Assembly (NCBI GenBank): GCA_934725345.1
Contig: CAKVBG010000016.1
Location: forward strand, 1-20,500
From: an uncultured Eubacteriales bacterium
Lineage (GTDB): Bacteria > Bacillota > Clostridia > Oscillospirales > Acutalibacteraceae
Length of the DNA stretch: 20,500 bases
Direction: 5' to 3'
Shown in pieces: positions 16,430-20,500 of the stretch; within the stretch, counting starts at the first letter, position 1, and every line of letters starts with the position of its first letter. A program made the position numbers and the translations under genes. Below the pieces are notes generated by a model that saw only the letters and a list, made by a program, of their open reading frames with translations, ran no database searches and had not been told where the DNA came from.

Positions 16430-16505
16430 TGGAGCTACTGGGCGGACTCGAACCGCCGACCTGCTGATTACGAATCAGCTGCTCTACCAACTGAGCCACA
16501 GTAGC
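16430..16505 (-). tRNA. tRNA-Thr, anticodon CGU
   Basis: A 76-nt cloverleaf encoded on the minus strand. The acceptor arm pairs GCTACTG (5', 16499-16505) with CAGTAGC (16434-16440), discriminator T, and the CCA end is encoded (16430-16432). The D-arm contains AGTTGGTAGA, and the T-arm has the GGTTCGAGTCC loop region flanked by GGCG/CGCC pairing. The anticodon stem is GCTGA/TCAGC around the loop TTCGTAA, so the anticodon is CGU, reading ACG. It has its own strong promoter and a weak terminator, and stands as a single tRNA gene. Confidence 0.96.
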
Positions 16506-16525
16506 ATAATTTGAATTCGGGCTTA

Positions 16526-16554
16526 AGTATATATCAATCTAAAACGGTAGTCAA
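16526..16554 (-). promoter_or_regulatory. Sigma-70/SigA promoter for tRNA-Thr
   Basis: Minus-strand -35 TTGACT (16549-16554) and -10 TATACT (16526-16531), spacer 17 bp. Expected start about 14 nt before the mature tRNA 5' end. It is divergent from the fba promoter. Confidence 0.83.
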
Positions 16555-16569
16555 GAGATAAAATATATT

Positions 16570-16599
16570 TTGACAAACTATATATAAATATAATAATAT
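16570..16599 (+). promoter_or_regulatory. Probable sigma-70 promoter for fba
   Basis: Plus-strand TTGACA (16570-16575), followed 17-18 bp later by AT-rich -10-like sequence (ATAATA or TAATAT, 16593-16599). The -35 is perfect; the exact -10 is ambiguous among overlapping TA-rich hexamers. Confidence 0.65.
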
Positions 16600-16646
16600 A
16601 CCTTAAACGGCAATTTATATTTCTAAATTTAAAATGAGGTGCTAAA

Positions 16647-17582
16647 ATGAGTCTTGTAAACACAAAAAACATGCTAAAAAAAGCTTACGAACAAAACTAT
16701 GCAGTAGGTGCATTTAACATTAATAACATGGAAGTAATTCAAGGTGTTGTGGAAGCGGCAACAGAGCTTTCCTCTCCACTAATTCTCCAAGTTTCTAGTG
16801 GTGCCAGAAAATATGCTGGAAATGAATATCTTAAAAAATTAGTTGAAGTTGCACAGTCCCAGACGGATATTCCTATTGCACTTCATCTCGACCACGGTGA
16901 ATCCTTTGAGCTATGCAAAAACTGTATCGACAGCGGATTTACTTCAGTTATGATTGATGGATCTTCTTTAGAGTACGAAAAAAATATTGAACTCAGTGCA
17001 AGAGTCGTAGAATATGCTCATAAGTATAATGTCACGGTTGAGGCAGAACTTGGAAGTCTCTCCGGAATTGAAGATAATGTGTGCGTACCGCCAAGTAAGT
17101 CTTTTTATACAGACCCTGAACAGGTAAAAGATTTCGTTAAAAATACCAATGTCGATTCTTTAGCAGTGGCTATCGGAACCAGCCATGGAGCATATAAATT
17201 CAAATCTCATCAAAATCCTTCGCTACGCTTAGATATCCTTAAAGAGATAGAAGAAAAAGTGCCAGGCTTGCCGCTGGTTCTTCACGGAGCATCTAGCGTT
17301 ATGCCTGAGCTCACTCAAACAATAAATTCATATGGTGGAAACCTCCAAGATGCAAAAGGAATACCAGAATCCGAGTTAAAAAAAGCTGCAAAGATGTCCG
17401 TGTGTAAAATAAACGTAGATTCGGATTTAAGATTGGCAATGACCGCCTCAATTAGAAAGTATTTGAGTTTAAATCCCGAAAAATTTGATCCAAGAGGATA
17501 TCTATCTTGCGCGAGAGATAATATAAAACAAGTAGTCAAACACAAAATACAGCATGTGATGGGATGTGCTTTTAAAGCTTAG
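16647..17582 (+). CDS. fba: Class II fructose-1,6-bisphosphate aldolase
   Basis: Zinc-dependent aldolase that splits fructose-1,6-bisphosphate in glycolysis and runs in reverse in gluconeogenesis. The 311 residues show the class II motif HLDHGESF (H80, D82, H83), EAELGSLSG (132-140), GTSHGAYKF (H180) and VLHGASS (H213), which supply zinc and substrate ligands. KINVDSDLRLA is the phosphate-binding region, and the C-terminal FDPRGYLSCARDNIK is typical of class IIA enzymes. Tagatose-bisphosphate aldolases (GatY/KbaY) are close relatives, but no sugar-alcohol genes are nearby. The ATG follows GAGGTG by 7 nt. The next gene is on the same strand 62 bp away. Confidence 0.93.
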   Translation: MSLVNTKNMLKKAYEQNYAVGAFNINNMEVIQGVVEAATELSSPLILQVSSGARKYAGNEYLKKLVEVAQSQTDIPIALHLDHGESFELCKNCIDSGFTSVMIDGSSLEYEKNIELSARVVEYAHKYNVTVEAELGSLSGIEDNVCVPPSKSFYTDPEQVKDFVKNTNVDSLAVAIGTSHGAYKFKSHQNPSLRLDILKEIEEKVPGLPLVLHGASSVMPELTQTINSYGGNLQDAKGIPESELKKAAKMSVCKINVDSDLRLAMTASIRKYLSLNPEKFDPRGYLSCARDNIKQVVKHKIQHVMGCAFKA

Positions 17583-17644
17583 TTCAGCATAACTCTGAGG
17601 TTTGTTTCATAATATCAAATATAAATTTATTAGAGGTTGAGATT

Positions 17645-18799
17645 ATGAAATTAAAATTTAAGGTATGTGCGTACATATGCTTGCTTTCAACAATTTTACC
17701 CCTACACTGCCATTGCGCTGAAAATAAACCTTCAGAGCCTGATATCTCATCCCCTTGCGCTATACTCGTAGAGCAATCAAGCGGCCAAGTTTTGTATGAA
17801 AAAAACTCCGCAGAAGTCAGATATACCGCTTCACTGATGAAAATAATGAATTTACTAATTGCATTCAGTCAAATCGAGGATAATAAGCTCCAACTAAATG
17901 ATAAAGTTAATATCAGCTCTGAAGCAGAAGTTCAGGCAGGTTCAAATATTTGGCTTAAATCCGGCGAAACGATTACAGTCCAGGAGCTTATCAAAGCAAT
18001 AGCTATGATTTCCGCCGATGACGCCTCCCTTGCACTTGCACTGAAAATTTGCCCGGATAAAGGTAAATTCATTGCACTTATGAATGAATTTGCAAAAAAC
18101 TTACATCTAGAAAGTACCATCTTCAAGAACTGCATCGGTAAAGACGAAGACGGAAATGTTAGTTGCGCAAAGGACATCGCTGCAATGGCAATTAAACTTT
18201 TAGAATATGAGAACTCAGCTGGATATTTTTCAACTTGGATAGATCACATAAGAAACGAAAAAACTCAGCTTGTAAACACTAACAGAATTTTGAAATCTTA
18301 TCCCGGTGCAACAGGCATTAAGACCGGAACCTCAAAAGAAGCCGGAAGCTGTATTTGTGCATCAGCGGAAAGAAATGGTTTAAAATTAATATGTGTGATT
18401 TTAGGTTCCGAGAGCCCTGAAAGTCGAACTAGAGAAACTAAAACTTTGCTGGATTACGGATTTTCTGAATTTTCCTTGGCAACCCCTACTATCCCTGCTG
18501 ATTTACCACGCAATGTAAAAGTAAAAAATGGAATGAGCACTGCTGTGGAAATAACAGCGCTCACTGGAGAAAATTTTCCGGTTAAGTGCAAAAATCCTGA
18601 AAAGGTCCACTGTGAAATAATTCTAAAGGATGATGTTTTAGAAGCACCCGTGGCTCCCGGCGCAAAGATAGGTGAAATAATCTATAAACAAGGCCCAGAA
18701 CTAAAATGCATATGCGATATAGTGACTAAAACCTCAGTTCCTAAAATAAATTTTGTTGAAGTATTTAAAGAATTTTCCGTAAATTTTTTTCATTTGTGA
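17645..18799 (+). CDS. D-alanyl-D-alanine carboxypeptidase (DacA/DacF type PBP), SxN motif altered
   Basis: Low-molecular-weight penicillin-binding protein (peptidase S11), which trims the terminal D-Ala from peptidoglycan stem peptides. The 384 residues begin with a signal peptide (~1-24, hydrophobic core YICLLSTILPL). The catalytic SxxK box is SLMK (S63-K66) and the KTG box is IKTGTS (226-228). The middle SxN box reads SAD (S123-D125) rather than SAN or SGN. A PBP5-like C-terminal beta domain (~285-360) and a short amphipathic tail (FVEVFKEFSVNFFHL), possibly a membrane contact, follow. AGAGGTTGAG precedes the ATG. It ends just before a strong terminator. Export to the outer membrane face is inferred from the signal peptide. 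Confidence 0.9.
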   Translation: MKLKFKVCAYICLLSTILPLHCHCAENKPSEPDISSPCAILVEQSSGQVLYEKNSAEVRYTASLMKIMNLLIAFSQIEDNKLQLNDKVNISSEAEVQAGSNIWLKSGETITVQELIKAIAMISADDASLALALKICPDKGKFIALMNEFAKNLHLESTIFKNCIGKDEDGNVSCAKDIAAMAIKLLEYENSAGYFSTWIDHIRNEKTQLVNTNRILKSYPGATGIKTGTSKEAGSCICASAERNGLKLICVILGSESPESRTRETKTLLDYGFSEFSLATPTIPADLPRNVKVKNGMSTAVEITALTGENFPVKCKNPEKVHCEIILKDDVLEAPVAPGAKIGEIIYKQGPELKCICDIVTKTSVPKINFVEVFKEFSVNFFHL

Positions 18800-18820
18800 T
18801 ACTGATTTTATCAACAAGAT

Positions 18821-18863
18821 ATCCTCCTATTTCTTTGGTTGAAAATAGGAGGATTTTTAATTT
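18821..18863 (+). terminator. Strong intrinsic terminator after the carboxypeptidase gene
   Basis: A 12-bp perfect stem (ATCCTCCTATTT at 18821-18832, AAATAGGAGGAT at 18843-18854) with a 10-nt loop, followed on the plus strand by TTTTAATTTTC. It lies between convergent genes. The T tract follows only in the plus direction, so it mainly ends the fba/carboxypeptidase transcript. Confidence 0.92.
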
Positions 18864-18864
18864 T

Positions 18865-19293
18865 CTAGAATATAAATCCTTTTCCTTTGGAACGATGCTC
18901 CCTACGAATATTTTGGATTTGTTTAAGTGACATTCTTATAAATTCTTCCTTAGACTCATTCGGAAGCATTCTAATACTAAGAATAAGTGCACTTTCTTGC
19001 TCAGTCAAGTTTTCTTGAGATGGAAAAAATTTATTACCCGCATCTTTATTGTTGTAAAAACTTTCCTCAAAATCTGCACAGACATCTGCATTTTCAGAAT
19101 CCAATATCTCAGTGTAATCAATTTCAAATATCTTCGCTATTTTTAAAATAGTCTGAATATCAGGACTAATTCTACCAGATTCATAATAAGAATAAGTAGA
19201 TCTATCTATTTTGAGCATATCCGCAATTTGTCTTTGCGTATACCCATGCTCTAAACGAAGCTTTTTTAAGGTTTCAGGAATTTTAGAAATTAT
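18865..19293 (-). CDS. XRE-family transcriptional regulator, apparent non-ATG/GTG/TTG start
   Basis: A DNA-binding protein with an N-terminal Cro/C1-type helix-turn-helix (TLKKLRLEHGYTQRQIADML, then KIDRSTYSYYESGR and PDIQTILKIAKIF). A variable acidic linker and a C-terminal helical tail (ESALILSIRMLP...FIRMSLKQIQNI) follow. The first ATG in frame (19216-19218) lies inside the HTH and would remove its first helices. The frame stays open upstream to a TAA at 19315-19317, with no ATG, GTG or TTG in between. AAAGGAG lies 8 nt before an ATA (19291-19293) and 11 nt before an ATT, so one of these rare codons is probably the start. That gives about 142 residues. A point mutation (ATG to ATA) weakening the gene is the alternative. 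Target genes unknown. Confidence 0.8.
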   Translation of the reverse strand: MISKIPETLKKLRLEHGYTQRQIADMLKIDRSTYSYYESGRISPDIQTILKIAKIFEIDYTEILDSENADVCADFEESFYNNKDAGNKFFPSQENLTEQESALILSIRMLPNESKEEFIRMSLKQIQNIRREHRSKGKGFIF

Positions 19294-19337
19294 ACTGATC
19301 TCTCCTTTACTTGCTTAATTGAGTCCTATCCCTTGAT

Positions 19338-19366
19338 ATTTTAACATATTATTTTTAAATTATCAA
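19338..19366 (-). promoter_or_regulatory. Extended -10 promoter for the XRE regulator
   Basis: Minus-strand -35 TTGATA (19361-19366) and -10 TAAAAT (19338-19343), spacer 17 bp, with TGT directly before the -10. It sits in the gap after the surface-protein gene, giving the regulator its own transcript. Confidence 0.72.
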
Positions 19367-19383
19367 TACCTTAAATAAAAATT

Positions 19384-20500
19384 TTATTTTTTGTTTTCTT
19401 TGTTTTTACGATTACTCATAAACACAAATACTATCGCCCCAATTATACCAATTATCATTACTATCAAAACTAGTTTTAGTGCGCTTCCTAAGGATGTTTG
19501 ACTGTGATCTACAAATTTTTCATCCTCTGTGCCGTTGGAATTTTCATCAGCAATTTCTTGGGCTTGATTACCAGAATTCTCTTTATTATTTGAAATCGTT
19601 ACCAAATTGTCGTTTGAATTTGACGGATTACCGCTTAAAGAATTTAGAGTGTAATCAGTCAATGCAGAAATATTTGCATCTGCTGCATCAATGAGAGAAG
19701 ACCTACCCGGTTGAACAGAACGATTTGCGACTATTCCCAATGGACTAAATGAAGAAGTCTCTAGTGAAGTAGTACCACCGCTCATGTTTAAAGTAAGATA
19801 GTCAAGTTTTCCGTCTTCGTTTTCATGGATTCCAGTGGGATTTTCAAAATACGAAATATCTGGTGTAGGTAAGTGAACCACAACGCTTTTACCTTCTGGC
19901 AAAGTATATCTTTGATCGTTCACAACATCCCATAGGTAAACATCATATAGGTCAAGTATATACTCCGAAGACAACTTTCCATATATTCGTGTGCAAGCAT
20001 CCATATCGGATATCAGTGGATTAGCAATAACTTTCACGTACCAATCTAGACCGTCTACGGTTATTCCATTGTAAACATGATGGTACTCTGCAAGACTTTG
20101 CTGTAGATTTTCAAGTATATAATAATTTTGAACTTTTGATTTTTTATAATCATCCAGAGAATTATACTTTCTAGTTGCTTCAATTATTCTTTCAATATCT
20201 GAAGAATCAGATGCTGTGCCGGGTAGTTGGCTTATAGTATCCATTACCAAGGTGACGTCGCTTTTTTCTATTCCCACAACCGTTACTATTTTGCTTTCTT
20301 TAACGTTTTCTATCGTGTACACATTTTCATTATTTGCACTTAATTCTTGGTTTCCGAGCATAACTCTAATTTTTGAATCTGTGTATGCAGGATACAATTT
20401 TACACGAAAATAAAAATTTTCTCCATGATTAACCTCATTTTCACCCGTACACAGTTTATTTGATACTGTATAGTATTCTATTCCTTCGTCTTTCTTTAGA
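19384..20500 (-). CDS. Membrane-anchored surface protein, N-terminus beyond window
   Basis: The C-terminal ~372 residues of a protein whose frame is open to the right edge, so its start is outside. Visible parts in order are beta-rich sequence (VNHGENFYFRVKL...NVYTIENVK) and a helical segment with the pattern LPG...ERIIEATRKYNSL...KSKVQNYYILENL, as seen between Ig-like modules of clostridial surface proteins. A beta domain with LPEGKSVVVHLPTP and ENEDGKLDYLTL then ends in TSSFSPLGIV. A low-complexity Ser/Asn/Glu linker and one transmembrane helix (LKLVLIVMIIGIIGAIVFVFM) with a basic tail RKNKENKK follow. There is no LPXTG motif, so anchoring is by the helix rather than sortase. Binding target unknown. 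Confidence 0.8.
   Translation of the reverse strand, partial: LKKDEGIEYYTVSNKLCTGENEVNHGENFYFRVKLYPAYTDSKIRVMLGNQELSANNENVYTIENVKESKIVTVVGIEKSDVTLVMDTISQLPGTASDSSDIERIIEATRKYNSLDDYKKSKVQNYYILENLQQSLAEYHHVYNGITVDGLDWYVKVIANPLISDMDACTRIYGKLSSEYILDLYDVYLWDVVNDQRYTLPEGKSVVVHLPTPDISYFENPTGIHENEDGKLDYLTLNMSGGTTSLETSSFSPLGIVANRSVQPGRSSLIDAADANISALTDYTLNSLSGNPSNSNDNLVTISNNKENSGNQAQEIADENSNGTEDEKFVDHSQTSLGSALKLVLIVMIIGIIGAIVFVFMSNRKNKENKK

Noticed and set aside
16275..16499. Minus-strand 74-codon ORF
   Set aside because: It reads through the tRNA-Thr gene; MAQLVEQLIRNQQVGGSSP is the usual artefact of translating a tRNA.
1..20500. CRISPR arrays, insertion sequences, phage genes or long direct repeats
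   Set aside because: Looked for and not seen; the gene order is housekeeping throughout apart from the ATPase locus.

Overview
The window is AT-rich bacterial chromosome, densely packed with housekeeping genes, plus one stretch of unusual genes (about 13450-16190) and a surface-protein region at the right edge. Gene content suggests a low-GC Bacillota, most likely class Clostridia. The clues are PlsY, class IIA aldolase, a DacF-type carboxypeptidase, strong AGGAGG ribosome sites with near-consensus sigma-70 promoters, an archaeal/fungal-type aspartate-semialdehyde dehydrogenase, and a clostridial-style surface protein. The assignment is an inference and no rRNA is present to test it. No gene-free stretch exceeds 300 bases.

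Left block (1-8884, all minus). In transcription order: queA; then from its own promoter rpsB, tsf and pgi; then from a near-perfect promoter with a ~150-nt leader rpmF, der, plsY, a histidine phosphatase and typA (cut by the left edge). The block covers tRNA modification, translation, ribosome assembly GTPases, phospholipid synthesis and glycolysis.

Middle block (8885-13426). A divergent intergenic region feeds a plus-strand lysine/diaminopimelate operon (asd, dapA, dapB). A small minus-strand nucleoside deoxyribosyltransferase-like gene converges on dapB and overlaps it by 24 bp. tgt (queuosine pathway, as queA) follows on the plus strand.

Unusual block (13451-16266, minus). A 72-residue protein and an 801-residue membrane-anchored AAA+ ATPase each have their own sigma-70-type promoter. 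Their N-terminal regions are clearly related to each other and resemble Nif11-type leader peptides. The large protein also carries a leader-like acidic Gly-Gly motif ahead of its membrane segments and ClpB/D2-like ATPase. A precursor-peptide-like N-terminus on a AAA+ ATPase, with a free-standing copy next door, is the best candidate in this window for something not described before. Its function is unknown.

Right block (16387-20500). tRNA-Thr(CGU) on minus; fba and a D,D-carboxypeptidase on plus, ending in a strong terminator; an XRE-family regulator on minus that appears to lack any ATG/GTG/TTG start; and the C-terminal part of a membrane-anchored surface protein running off the right edge.
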